Assembly (NCBI RefSeq): GCF_017874615.1
Contig: NZ_JAGIKV010000013.1
Location: forward strand, 1-64,000
Origin: Paenibacillus xylanexedens
GTDB taxonomy: Bacteria; Bacillota; Bacilli; Paenibacillales; Paenibacillaceae
DNA length: 64,000 nucleotides
Reading direction: 5' to 3'
Shown here: one piece after another, positions 1 to 8,522 of the stretch
Numbering within the stretch: the stretch's first letter is position 1
Layout of the letters: every line of letters starts with the position of its first letter
Program-made: the position numbers and the translations under genes
Notes under the pieces: model-generated
What the model saw: the letters and a program-made list of their open reading frames with translations, nothing else
What the model was told of the DNA's origin: nothing
The model's database searches: none

Positions 1-55
1 ACTTCCATTTTACCAAGGAAAGGCTTCTTTTTGTTTTACAATTTGGAAAACAGGT

Positions 56-89
56 CTGTCCCTAGCCATTTTTATGACTTATGGGACAG
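56..89. repeat. Inverted repeat, possible terminator or element remnant
   Basis: Seven-base arms CTGTCCC (56-62) and GGGACAG (83-89) enclose a 20-base loop that can pair further. It lies downstream of the small gene at 255-440 in that gene's reading direction, so it may be its terminator, although the T-tract is poor. The outer sequence GGGGCTGTCCC on the minus strand also resembles the terminal repeats of some insertion sequences. No transposase is nearby. The rest of 1-254 shows nothing recognisable. Confidence 0.3.
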
Positions 90-254
90 CCCCTTTGTCA
101 TATACTCGTTTCCCGCATCCGCAGGATAGAGTTCTTACTTTGCAATCACAGTAACTGGTTACAGTACAATGTTGCTTGTTAAGTTGTTTAGCTACAATGC
201 TAATTTATAATGTTAACGTAGAAACGTACATAAGAAAACTTCATGTTTGGCGGT

Positions 255-440
255 TTATTTACGCAAATTACGATCGCTTGTCAGCCTGTTTTGCTGATTC
301 ATTACACGGCCTTCGTCCTGAACAGTTGAATCAGGGGGTGATAGCCCTCCTGCTCCATTCTCTAAGAATGCCCTTAAGTGATCTTCCCTTGTATTATCCT
401 GTTCCAGTCTCCTGAGCGTATCTTTCACATGGTTGTCCAT
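255..440 (-). CDS. Small protein of unknown function (61 aa)
   Basis: A 61-residue hydrophilic protein with no membrane segment or signal peptide. Residues 1-28 look helical and charged; the C-terminal third is rich in Q, N and R. I do not recognise a family. The main support is an excellent ribosome binding site, AAGGAGG, 11 bases upstream of the ATG. The overlapping plus-strand frame at 176-415 has no such signal and is rejected. The gene stands alone, about 90 bases from the stop of the next gene, which is transcribed in the same direction. Confidence 0.55.
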   Translation of the reverse strand: MDNHVKDTLRRLEQDNTREDHLRAFLENGAGGLSPPDSTVQDEGRVMNQQNRLTSDRNLRK

Positions 441-531
441 TGATTGATCATCCTCCTTGGTGACGGGATACTTATCATTACCCGCGTCCTGGAAGAATAA
501 ACACTTTTTCTGAAGAATTTAATTTCAGTTT

Positions 532-1353
532 TTATTTTCCGCCAAAATAAACGCCAGGTCGACGGTCTTCAAATACGGGAATCCTTCCGCGAACCTCATC
601 TACCAGAGATGGACGAATAATTCCGGTCACGATCTCTTCCCCTTCGCCACCTTCAGCCACAATCTCACCCCAAGGATCAATGATGAGGGAATGTCCGAAA
701 AATTCAGTCTCTCCCCCTTTACCCACACGGTTACAGGCGATCACATACATCTGATTCTCAATCGCTCGTGCGGTAAGCAACGTACGCCAGTGGTGCAAAC
801 GAGGGTTCGGCCATTCGGCGGGTACAATCAATGCCTTGGCACCATTCAAAGCAAGGGTGCGGGCAAGTTCCGGAAACCGGATGTCATAACAGATCGAAGC
901 ACCCGCTGTAAGACCGTTCTGCAATTCAAAAATTTCAGGTTCTGCACCTGGCTGTAAATATTTCTCCTCATCCATTAGACGAAACAAATGTAATTTATCG
1001 TATCGTGTTACCTGTTTTCCTTCACGATCATAAGCGTACATTGTATTGTATATTTGACCATCCCGTTTCTCGGCAATTGAACCGCCAACGATGGAAATTT
1101 GATGTTTTTGAGCAAAAGCAGACAGCCATTCCCGAGATTTCTGGCCATCCAGGTCAGCGAGTTCATGAATTTGAGTCAAAGCGTATCCGGTATTCCACAT
1201 CTCAGGTAACACAGCCAGCCCCAGATCCGGATATTGTTCTACCGCCCGCTCAAGCAACGTCTGCATATGTTTATGATTGGCCTCAGGGTCTCCGAGTTGA
1301 ATATCGCCCTGAATCAGGGCTACACGCATTTCTCCCTGTTGTTTTTCTGTCAT
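532..1353 (-). CDS. Carbon-nitrogen hydrolase (nitrilase superfamily, MtnU-like)
   Basis: A 273-residue cytosolic amidase of the nitrilase superfamily. The Glu-Lys-Cys triad is visible: Glu in VLPEMWNTGY, Lys in RYDKLHLF and Cys in GASICYDIRFPE. Length and motifs match YafV/MtnU-type omega-amidases, which hydrolyse 2-oxo acid amides such as 2-oxoglutaramate or 2-oxosuccinamate made by glutamine or asparagine transamination. In B. subtilis the homologue (ykrU/mtnU) lies beside the methionine-salvage aminotransferase mtnE. Here an MtnE-like gene lies 3 kb away with two iron-uptake genes between them. The ATG at 1353 has AGAGGAG 8 bases upstream, better than the in-frame GTG at 1362. Substrate is inferred. 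Confidence 0.85.
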   Translation of the reverse strand: MTEKQQGEMRVALIQGDIQLGDPEANHKHMQTLLERAVEQYPDLGLAVLPEMWNTGYALTQIHELADLDGQKSREWLSAFAQKHQISIVGGSIAEKRDGQIYNTMYAYDREGKQVTRYDKLHLFRLMDEEKYLQPGAEPEIFELQNGLTAGASICYDIRFPELARTLALNGAKALIVPAEWPNPRLHHWRTLLTARAIENQMYVIACNRVGKGGETEFFGHSLIIDPWGEIVAEGGEGEEIVTGIIRPSLVDEVRGRIPVFEDRRPGVYFGGK

Positions 1354-1426
1354 GACAAGCACTCCTCTGAACCGTAATACCTGCTATCATAGCTTGATCC
1401 TCTTGAGGACTGCAAGCCTGTTTTTA

Positions 1427-3049
1427 TTATGAACTTTCACACAACAACTCAGGGAGCAGGGTCAACAATCGATCACTCGTGAGCGCATCACCCACATTCC
1501 AGATTGACTCCTCCACAGGGTATACCCGACCACTCTGCACAGCCGGAAGGGCCCGCCAACTGGGACTTTTCATCAGCATCTCTGTAGCCTGTCTTGCCAC
1601 AACTTCATCAGGCAGCATAACAAACACATGATCTCCCGCGTACTGACGTACCGCTTCAGCCGAAATTTCCTTATAGGCTCTGCCTGCCGCAAGTGCTTCC
1701 TTCACTTTGGTAACTGGACTGAATCCCATTGGATGATATAACATAGGCGCCAGACCGATATTGCCCATAACAAATAATCGTGCACCCCGATGGTATGTAA
1801 ATACGGATGCCGTTTCCCCCTCTTCAATCATAGTATGGATCTTCGCCCACATCTGCTCAGCACGCTCCGCATAGGAGGTTAGCCATTGTTCAGCCTGCGG
1901 TTGTCTGCCAAACCAGCTGCCCAATCTGCGCATTCGTTCTTCCAACGTGGCATGTGAATTGTAAGCAAGCGTCGGTGCAATCCGGTGAAGTTGTTCATAC
2001 TGCTGTTCATTGCTGCTATCAAAAATAATCAAATCCGGCTTCATGATAACAGCGGCTTCCACATTAACCGGAGCGACCGCGTCATATGTCCGATCTTCCA
2101 GCAACTGAATACCCAGCATTAGCAGATCCCCAGCGGAATCTCCGTAATACATAATTCGCTCCGGATTTACTGGAATATTCACATCATGACCCAACCAATC
2201 TTGTACTAACGTCTGCTGCTGAATCGATCTGTCATATTGACGAGGAGATAATCCCGTCATTTGGCGAAAACGCCTGCTGAAATAATACTCATCCTTAAAC
2301 CCCACGCGACTCGCTATATCCCGAAGTGGTTCATCTGATTTGCGAAGCCAGTCCTTGGCATGTTTGATGCGTACATGATTCACATAATCGAGCGGCTTGT
2401 GACCCGTGAGTTGTCTGAAAAGGGTCGTATATTGTACAGGTCTGATCTCCGCAAGTCGTGCCAGTTTCTGGACAGTGATTTCTTCAGCATAATGATCGTC
2501 CACATATTGAATCGTACTGTGTAGCCTTGCTTCCATACTCTGTTCCGTCTTTGGAGAAGTGTACCGGGTAATGATCATCTCCATCCATTTTTGGAACTGT
2601 GCATTCAGATGACTGTATTCGGCATCTGTTTTATAATTCCGAATGACATACATCTGCTCCAGCAACCCACTTAACGGAGCATAGGGATAACCATTCAATT
2701 GGTTTCTGTGCTCAAATACAGGGCGGGTAAAGAGCTCGGGATCACCCGTCAACACATGAATAACATCAAAAGCCATTATGATATATTTCAATTCCGAGTT
2801 ATTACGATGTTCAATCTGGTACCCCTCTCCCGGAGAAAGCGGATAAACACATCCCGTAGTAAACGGAAACTGCTCATGCCCTATATATAAACGCCCATCC
2901 CCTTCTTCGCAGATCAGGAAGGCATGTTTCTCGCAAGCAACTTCCAGCATCACCTGTTCAGGTGGTTCAATTCGACGTACCAGATGATCCAGCCGAAACA
3001 TGAATGCTGAAAAGAACAACGCTCCCCCATCGGCATCCAAAGCCTGCAT
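1427..3049 (-). CDS. AraC-family regulator fused to a siderophore-binding domain (Btr-like)
   Basis: A 540-residue protein in three parts. Residues 1 to about 150 form a cupin-like sensor. About 170-275 is an AraC double helix-turn-helix, with the second helix pair in IASRVGFKDEYYFSRRFRQ and the family ending GLSPRQY. About 285-540 is a periplasmic-binding-protein domain of the iron-siderophore type starting DWLGHDVNIPVNPERI. The layout is that of B. subtilis Btr (YbbB), in which the binding-protein domain senses cytoplasmic siderophore and activates its uptake genes. The neighbouring lipoprotein at 3251-4246 has a recognisably similar domain, so the two probably handle the same ligand. There is no signal peptide, as expected for a cytoplasmic sensor. 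The start at 3049 has GAGGTG nearby, and a Fur box lies 26 bases upstream. Confidence 0.9.
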   Translation of the reverse strand: MQALDADGGALFFSAFMFRLDHLVRRIEPPEQVMLEVACEKHAFLICEEGDGRLYIGHEQFPFTTGCVYPLSPGEGYQIEHRNNSELKYIIMAFDVIHVLTGDPELFTRPVFEHRNQLNGYPYAPLSGLLEQMYVIRNYKTDAEYSHLNAQFQKWMEMIITRYTSPKTEQSMEARLHSTIQYVDDHYAEEITVQKLARLAEIRPVQYTTLFRQLTGHKPLDYVNHVRIKHAKDWLRKSDEPLRDIASRVGFKDEYYFSRRFRQMTGLSPRQYDRSIQQQTLVQDWLGHDVNIPVNPERIMYYGDSAGDLLMLGIQLLEDRTYDAVAPVNVEAAVIMKPDLIIFDSSNEQQYEQLHRIAPTLAYNSHATLEERMRRLGSWFGRQPQAEQWLTSYAERAEQMWAKIHTMIEEGETASVFTYHRGARLFVMGNIGLAPMLYHPMGFSPVTKVKEALAAGRAYKEISAEAVRQYAGDHVFVMLPDEVVARQATEMLMKSPSWRALPAVQSGRVYPVEESIWNVGDALTSDRLLTLLPELLCESS

Positions 3050-3074
3050 GTCGGTTCACCTCGTTTTACTAAAA

Positions 3075-3089
3075 TGAGAATAATTATCA
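3075..3089. promoter_or_regulatory. Fur box upstream of the AraC-siderophore regulator
   Basis: TGAGAATAATTATCA matches the 7-1-7 Fur consensus TGATAATNATTATCA with one mismatch. It lies 26 bases before the start of the AraC/binding-protein fusion, so iron-replete Fur should repress this gene. Confidence 0.8.
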
Positions 3090-3154
3090 ATCATTCTGTA
3101 TGGTCTGATTATAAGCGAGCGATTGTTAATAATCCAGATATGAGTTTATTCAGC

Positions 3155-3192
3155 AAAAAAGAGCGTTCAACGAAATGTTGAAGGCCCCTTTC
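3155..3192 (-). terminator. Terminator of the siderophore-binding lipoprotein gene
   Basis: On the minus strand CTTCAAC and GTTGAAG-type arms around a short loop are followed by CTCTTTTTTG. It lies just beyond the stop at 3251 and separates this gene from the downstream AraC-type regulator. Confidence 0.65.
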
Positions 3193-3250
3193 ACTTTTTT
3201 ATAACTGCATTACTCAAAGGTGTTACTGGTGCCTTATTGGCTCATCACCA

Positions 3251-4246
3251 TTATTGAATCATCTGTTTTGGCAGCTCCTGTAACAGCCACTCCCTGGAAA
3301 GGGCATCACTAGAAGCTTTTACGATATTAAAACGATATACTTTTCCTTCTTTCACCGCAGGCAGGTTCTTCCAGATTGTACTATCCAGCAATTCCTTAGT
3401 GGATTGTTTCGCATCGTCGGTCACGGGATCCAAAATAAATATCCGATCACCGGCAAATTCAGATAATTTTTCAGTCGAAATCTCTACAAATCCCATGTCT
3501 TCATCCAATACTTTCTGGATTTCCGCGGTTGGCTTCAGCCCATCTTTTCCGTATAACAATTGTGGCAATCCTGCACCCGCCATGACAAACAAACGATTCC
3601 CGGGATACATGGTGAATACCGAAGCCGTCTCCCCTTCTTTTAATCCGTTCTCATGAAGTTGCGTCCACATCTCTTCCGTCGCTTTTTGATGAGCCGTAAT
3701 CCAGTCCTCCGCTTCTTGCTTCTTATTCAACAAATCGCCAAGGATACGCATGCGATCTTCTATTAAACCAAACGAATCAAATGTAACTGTGGGTGCAACC
3801 TTTGCGATCTGATCATATTGAGCTTCATCACTGTTCGAGAAAATGATTAGATCGGGATTCAGGTCTAACGCCTTTTCCACACTGATCGGAAATCCTACAT
3901 CTTCTGACTGAGCAACCTGATCATCAAATACGGTTCCCTCTTGACGAAGTATGCCGACAGGAACAACACCAAGCGCGAGCAGATCCCCTGTAACTTCTCC
4001 ATGATAGATAACTCGCTTCGGATTTACAGGAATCTCAACTTCATGGCCAGTCCAGTCTTTGAATATCCGGGTCTCGCCCTCATTCGTTTCTTCCTTTGTA
4101 GTTTGGGTCTCTGTCGTTTCTGTGGCTGCTTTGGAATCTTCTGCGCCAGCAGCAGGTGTTATAGCCTGATTTCCACAAGCCAACAGCAAAATGGATAACC
4201 ATGTGATCGTTAATAATACTCCCGTATTTCGTATGCCCTTTTTCAT
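3251..4246 (-). CDS. Iron-siderophore ABC transporter substrate-binding lipoprotein
   Basis: A 331-residue FecB/FhuD-type binding protein. The N-terminus is a lipoprotein signal (MKKGIRN, a hydrophobic stretch, then LLLACG, with Cys lipidated). A Thr/Glu-rich linker follows, then the two-lobed binding domain starting DWTGHEVEIPVNPKRV at about residue 65. It would capture a ferric siderophore outside the membrane and pass it to a permease; no permease or ATPase gene is in the window. The domain is similar along its length to the C-terminus of the AraC-type regulator next door, including the GDLLxLG and GETASVFT motifs. The upstream in-frame start at 4306 lies inside the Fur box region. GGGGGAG 8 bases before 4246 fixes the start. 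Confidence 0.92.
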   Translation of the reverse strand: MKKGIRNTGVLLTITWLSILLLACGNQAITPAAGAEDSKAATETTETQTTKEETNEGETRIFKDWTGHEVEIPVNPKRVIYHGEVTGDLLALGVVPVGILRQEGTVFDDQVAQSEDVGFPISVEKALDLNPDLIIFSNSDEAQYDQIAKVAPTVTFDSFGLIEDRMRILGDLLNKKQEAEDWITAHQKATEEMWTQLHENGLKEGETASVFTMYPGNRLFVMAGAGLPQLLYGKDGLKPTAEIQKVLDEDMGFVEISTEKLSEFAGDRIFILDPVTDDAKQSTKELLDSTIWKNLPAVKEGKVYRFNIVKASSDALSREWLLQELPKQMIQ

Positions 4247-4288
4247 TTCTATTTCTCCCCCTGTATCATGTGCGTTGTGTAAGAAATT

Positions 4289-4307
4289 AATGATATTGAT
4301 TATCATT
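4289..4307. promoter_or_regulatory. Fur box upstream of the siderophore-binding lipoprotein
   Basis: The core TGATATTGATTATCA (4291-4305) has one mismatch to the 7-1-7 Fur consensus, and flanking bases extend the palindrome with ATTATCATTATC. It sits about 45 bases before the start at 4246, where a promoter is expected. Confidence 0.85.
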
Positions 4308-4506
4308 ATCGGATATTATCATAAAACATGGCTTCTCTCAGCTCAATGGACAAAACTAAATGAGTACTTTCAATTTTGTACAATACTCCGCTCTTTGCTC
4401 CTATGTACTGTATATTCAAGTGGATTTCCCTCTATACAGCTCGGGATTGACGTGATAAATTAATGAGAACTATTTGCCATTATTAATAACCGGAGTGATG
4501 AATATA

Positions 4507-5715
4507 ATGACCCAATCAGACCATACATCTGCTCGTTCAGCTTTTAAGATACCGACTTCTGATGTGATGACACAGCTGCCAACGCAATTTTTTGCTACCC
4601 TTGTTCAAAATGTAAATCGTGAAATCGCAAGTGGACATGACGTGATTAATCTGGGTCAGGGGAACCCGGATACACCTACACCACCTCATATTGTGAAAAC
4701 ACTGCAAGAGTCGGCTGAGAATCCCCTCTACCACAAATACTCCCCTTTTAGAGGGCACTCTTTCCTGAAGGAAGCTGTCGCCAAACGTTATAAGGAAGAT
4801 TACAATGTTGATCTGGACCCCGAGACTGAAGTAGCCATTCTGTTCGGAGGCAAAACCGGATTGGTTCAGTTACCTCAGATCCTGCTTAACCCCGGCGACA
4901 CCGTTCTCGTTCCAGATCCGGGCTACCCGGATTACTGGTCTGGTGTTGCACTCGCCAAAGCAAACATGTCATTTATGCCTTTGCTCGAGTCCAATGCATT
5001 CCTGCCGGATTATGAAGCTATTACAGCCGAAGATCGGGAGAAAGCCAAGCTGATGTTCCTGAACTATCCCAACAACCCAACGTCAGCAACGGCACCCCTT
5101 TCGTTCTACGAAGATACGGTTGAATTTGCCATTCAAAATCAAATCGTAGTAGCCAGCGACTTTGCTTACGGTGCTATTGGATTTGACGGACATCGTCCCG
5201 TAAGTTTCCTGCAAGCCCCTGGTGCCAAAGAAGTGGGCATTGAGTTCTATACGTTATCCAAAACGTACAATATGGCTGGATGGCGTGTTGGATTCGCGCT
5301 TGGCAATGCGGAGATTGTCTCTAAAATCAATCTGCTTCAGGATCATATCTATGTCAGTCTCTTCGGTGGGATTCAGGCTGCCGCAACGGAAGCACTTACT
5401 GGCTCTCAGGAATGTGTTACTTCGCTGGTTTCACGTTACGAATCGCGTCGCAATGCATTTTATGACTCTCTTTCCTCGATTGGTTGGCAAGCTTCGAAAC
5501 CAGCGGGTTCATTCTTCAGCTGGTTACCTGTACCTGCCGGTTATACCTCCGCTTCATTTGCAGACTTGTTACTGCGAGAAGCCAAGGTAGCCGTAGCCCC
5601 AGGTATTGGATTTGGTTCGCATGGCGAAGGCTATGTGCGCGCGGGACTGTTAAGTGATGAAAACCGATTACGCGAAGCTGTCGAGCGGATTGGCAAGCTG
5701 AATTTATTCAAGTAA
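4507..5715 (+). CDS. mtnE: PLP-dependent class I/II aminotransferase, MtnE-like
   Basis: A 402-residue fold-type I aminotransferase. Visible features are the substrate-side GQGNPDTPTPPH, the NYPNNPTSATAP segment, the cofactor Asp/Tyr region (ASDFAYGAI), the Schiff-base lysine in TLSKTYNMAGWRVGFA and the C-terminal Arg in GYVRAGLL. The family resembles B. subtilis MtnE (YkrV), which transaminates 4-methylthio-2-oxobutyrate to methionine, the last step of methionine salvage. mtnW, mtnX and mtnB lie 4 kb downstream on the same strand, supporting that role. A broader function as an aspartate/LL-DAP-type aminotransferase cannot be excluded. The start at 4507 was chosen because GGAG is 11 bases upstream; the ATG at 4498 is too close to it. 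No S-box (SAM riboswitch) was seen upstream. Confidence 0.8.
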   Translation: MTQSDHTSARSAFKIPTSDVMTQLPTQFFATLVQNVNREIASGHDVINLGQGNPDTPTPPHIVKTLQESAENPLYHKYSPFRGHSFLKEAVAKRYKEDYNVDLDPETEVAILFGGKTGLVQLPQILLNPGDTVLVPDPGYPDYWSGVALAKANMSFMPLLESNAFLPDYEAITAEDREKAKLMFLNYPNNPTSATAPLSFYEDTVEFAIQNQIVVASDFAYGAIGFDGHRPVSFLQAPGAKEVGIEFYTLSKTYNMAGWRVGFALGNAEIVSKINLLQDHIYVSLFGGIQAAATEALTGSQECVTSLVSRYESRRNAFYDSLSSIGWQASKPAGSFFSWLPVPAGYTSASFADLLLREAKVAVAPGIGFGSHGEGYVRAGLLSDENRLREAVERIGKLNLFK

Positions 5716-5735
5716 TTTACAGGACCATAACCCCT

Positions 5736-5764
5736 TTGCATATGCCAAGTTTCCATGGTATGTT
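5736..5764 (+). promoter_or_regulatory. SigA-type promoter of the pro-mtn operon
   Basis: TTGCAT (5736-5741), a 17-base spacer and TATGTT (5759-5764) lie just after the mtnE stop and before the T-box stem I. Predicted start is near 5771. Confidence 0.55.
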
Positions 5765-5769
5765 ATAAG

Positions 5770-6020
5770 AAATATTGAACGAAACGTGATGACGGGACCA
5801 GTAAGAGAATATCAGTCGCGCCCAGAGAGTAAATTCCACCCTGCTGAAAGAATTTACCGCGGCTCTTCTCTGAAACCTACCCCTGAGCGGCCTGTTACGT
5901 GCAGGACAGTGCCTTCTGTTACAGGGCATGAAGCCGGATGATCTAATCATCAATAAAGGTGGTACCGCGGAAGTAACGAACTTTCGTCCTTTTTAACTAA
6001 AGGGCGGGAGTTTTTTTTGT
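5770..6020 (+). promoter_or_regulatory. Proline-specific T-box leader with terminator
   Basis: The antiterminator T-box AAAGGTGGTACCGCGG is at 5955-5970. It is followed by a terminator hairpin (GTCCTTT / AAAGGGC, 5986-6006) and a run of T to 6018. In stem I, AGTA-AGAGA (from about 5801) pairs with TCTCT (5867-5871), placing the specifier loop at GAAA-CCT-A. The specifier codon is therefore CCT (5876-5878), proline. The AGAGAG element and a TAAATTC/GAATTTA stem form the distal part. Uncharged tRNA-Pro should stabilise the antiterminator and switch on proBAC and the genes joined to it. Confidence 0.93.
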
Positions 6021-6076
6021 ACCCGCAAAAGCCTGCTCCAGAAGCACTTATTAATCATGTTTAAGGAAGTGAAACT

Positions 6077-7180
6077 ATGACTTCACGTATTGTAGTTAAG
6101 ATTGGAAGCAGCTCGCTTACAACGGAAGAAGGCGGTCTGGATCGCAGTTCGATCACTTTTTTTGCCGGAGAAATTGCAGCATTGGCTGATCAGGGCCATG
6201 AAGTACTTCTGGTCACCTCAGGAGCGGTAGCGGCCGGATTCCGGGAGATCGGTTACCCTCAGCGCCCCAAACTGCTACATGAGAAACAAGCCGCAGCGGC
6301 CGTTGGGCAGGCATTATTGATGCAGGCATATCAACAGGCTTTTGCAGCGCACCGCGTTACTACGGCGCAAATTTTGTTAACTCGTACAGACTTTCACAGT
6401 CGTAAACGCATGGGTAATGCAGGCATGACTGTGGAGGAACTGCTCAAACAGCGAGTGATTCCGATTTTTAATGAGAATGATACGGTGTCGGTGGACGAAT
6501 TGAAGTTTGGTGATAACGATCTGTTGTCCGCATTGGTTGCAAACCTGGTGAAGGCACAGCATCTGATCATTCTTACCGATACCAACGGCCTGTACACCGC
6601 AGATCCGCGCAAAGATCCTTCTGCCGTGCGTTACGACCGTATCCCCGAAATCACGGCGGAGATCTATGCTTTTGCCGGTGGTTCAGGTTCAACGGTTGGC
6701 ACAGGCGGAATGCGATCCAAAGTTGATGCAGCCAAGGTTGCTACACGTGGAGGCGTACCGGTATTTGTGGGAAGTGTGAAAGAACCCGGAGATATGCAGA
6801 AGGCAGTTGATGGCACGGGTAAAGGAACTTACTTTGAGACACGACTCGCTTCGCTATCCCGTAAAAAGCAGTGGCTTGGCTTCATGTCTACTCCGCTGGG
6901 AACCGTCGTTGTGGATGATGGCGCTGAAGAGGCCCTCGTCCATGGGGGCCACAGTCTTCTACCTGTAGGGGTCAAGCGGGTACTGGGGACGTTCCACGCC
7001 GGAGACGTCGTAGAGGTCATTGGCATGGACGAAACCTTGCTCGGTCGCGGTATTGTCAATTATGATGATGACCAGCTTCGACTCATTGCCGGACTTCCCA
7101 GTGGCGAAGTGATGAAACAACTCGCTAGCCTCCACAGACTTGAGGTTATTCATAGAGACGAATGGATTACGTTAAAATAA
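6077..7180 (+). CDS. proB: Glutamate 5-kinase
   Basis: ATP-dependent phosphorylation of glutamate, the first step of proline synthesis. The 367 residues comprise an amino-acid-kinase domain (VKIGSSSLT at the N-terminus, LVTSGAVAAGF, FNENDTVSVDEL, TDTNGLYTADPR) and a C-terminal PUA domain from about residue 275 (GTVVVDDGAEEAL onward), as in full-length ProB. The allosteric proline site lies in the kinase domain. AAGGAAG precedes the ATG. It is the first gene behind the proline T-box and is followed by proA and proC. Confidence 0.97.
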   Translation: MTSRIVVKIGSSSLTTEEGGLDRSSITFFAGEIAALADQGHEVLLVTSGAVAAGFREIGYPQRPKLLHEKQAAAAVGQALLMQAYQQAFAAHRVTTAQILLTRTDFHSRKRMGNAGMTVEELLKQRVIPIFNENDTVSVDELKFGDNDLLSALVANLVKAQHLIILTDTNGLYTADPRKDPSAVRYDRIPEITAEIYAFAGGSGSTVGTGGMRSKVDAAKVATRGGVPVFVGSVKEPGDMQKAVDGTGKGTYFETRLASLSRKKQWLGFMSTPLGTVVVDDGAEEALVHGGHSLLPVGVKRVLGTFHAGDVVEVIGMDETLLGRGIVNYDDDQLRLIAGLPSGEVMKQLASLHRLEVIHRDEWITLK

Positions 7181-7238
7181 ACAAGAAGCTATATAGTGGT
7201 TGGAATACTCAACTTTATATATAAGAGGAGGAATTACG

Positions 7239-8486
7239 ATGAGTGAAGTCAGAGAAAAAGCCAGCAAAGCTCAAACCACGGTTCCACAGCTGAACCGATT
7301 GAATACAGAACAGAAAAATACGGCCCTGCGTGTCATGGCAGATGCTTTGATTAAGGAAACGGATTCCATCATTACGGCAAACGCCGAAGATCTGGAACGC
7401 GGCAGAGAACAAGGTACGCCGGAATCCATGCTGGATCGACTCGCACTTAATAAGGAGCGGATTGCTGGCATTGCTGAAGGGTTACGTCAGATTGCAGATC
7501 TGCCTGATCCAGTCGGCGAAGTGTTAGAGACATTCACCCGTCCAAACGGATTACATGTTGAAAAATTAAGAGTGCCGATTGGCCTGATTGGCATCATCTA
7601 CGAAGCTCGTCCTAATGTAACTGTAGACGCAGCCGGATTATGTCTCAAAACAGGTAATGCAGTGCTTCTGCGCGGCGGCTCCTCTGCCCTGTCCTCCAAT
7701 CGTAAAATTGTGGAGGTGCTGCATCAGGCACTCACAACGACAGACATGCCTGCTGATGCTTTGCAACTGGTTGAAGATGCAGATCGTGCTTCCGTAGACG
7801 AGATGCTCAAGTTGAACGGACTGCTAGACGTCATCATTCCACGCGGCGGGGCTTCCCTCATTCGTAATGTGGTTGCCAACGCAACGGTACCTGTCATCGA
7901 AACTGGGGCGGGCATCTGCCATACCTATGTGGATGAATCAGCTGATCCAGTTATGGCAGCCGAAATTGCCATCAATGCCAAGGCACAACGTCCATCCGTA
8001 TGTAACTCCATGGAAACGTTGCTGCTGCATGCCGCATATGCGGAAGAGCATCTGCCTGCACTTGCCGAGCAATTCCGTGAGGCCAGTGTGGTCTTGAAAG
8101 GCTGCGACACGGTACGCCGCCTTGTTCCTTCTGCCCTTGAGGCAACCGAGGAAGACTATGCGACCGAGTACAACGACTATATTTTAAATATCCGGGTGGT
8201 CGAGAACCTGGACGAAGCGATGCAGCACATCGCACATTACGGAACCAAACATTCCGAGTGTATCGTAACCCGGGATACAGCCCATGCTGAGCGCTTCATG
8301 CATGATGTGGATGCAGCAGCCGTCTATCACAATGCGTCCACACGTTTCACCGACGGATTTGAATTTGGCTATGGAGCCGAAATCGGAATCAGTACCCAGA
8401 AACTGCATGCACGTGGACCGATGGGACTGCCAGCACTCACGTCAACCAAATATCGGATTACAGGCAATGGACAGATTCGTCAATAA
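7239..8486 (+). CDS. proA: Glutamate-5-semialdehyde dehydrogenase (gamma-glutamyl phosphate reductase)
   Basis: NADPH-dependent reduction of gamma-glutamyl phosphate to glutamate semialdehyde, the second proline step. The 415-residue protein has the aldehyde-dehydrogenase fold, with the catalytic Cys in QRPSVCNSMETLL, the nucleotide region IGIIYEARPNVTVDAA and the C-terminal ARGPMGLPALTS. AGAGGAGG lies before the ATG at 7239; the longer frame from 7200 has no such signal. It follows proB by about 60 bases. Confidence 0.97.
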   Translation: MSEVREKASKAQTTVPQLNRLNTEQKNTALRVMADALIKETDSIITANAEDLERGREQGTPESMLDRLALNKERIAGIAEGLRQIADLPDPVGEVLETFTRPNGLHVEKLRVPIGLIGIIYEARPNVTVDAAGLCLKTGNAVLLRGGSSALSSNRKIVEVLHQALTTTDMPADALQLVEDADRASVDEMLKLNGLLDVIIPRGGASLIRNVVANATVPVIETGAGICHTYVDESADPVMAAEIAINAKAQRPSVCNSMETLLLHAAYAEEHLPALAEQFREASVVLKGCDTVRRLVPSALEATEEDYATEYNDYILNIRVVENLDEAMQHIAHYGTKHSECIVTRDTAHAERFMHDVDAAAVYHNASTRFTDGFEFGYGAEIGISTQKLHARGPMGLPALTSTKYRITGNGQIRQ

Positions 8487-8522
8487 TATCCCAGCACCAG
8501 TTATATAGGAGGAACGATAAAT

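Noticed and set aside
176..415. 79-codon plus-strand frame
   Set aside because: No ribosome binding site; it overlaps the minus-strand small gene, which has an excellent one.
4463..4485. Weak Fur-box-like sequence upstream of the MtnE-like gene
   Set aside because: Three to four mismatches to the 7-1-7 consensus; not convincing next to the two near-perfect boxes.
4310..4500. S-box (SAM riboswitch) in front of mtnE
   Set aside because: Looked for because mtn genes often have one; no S-box core or terminator/antiterminator pair is present.
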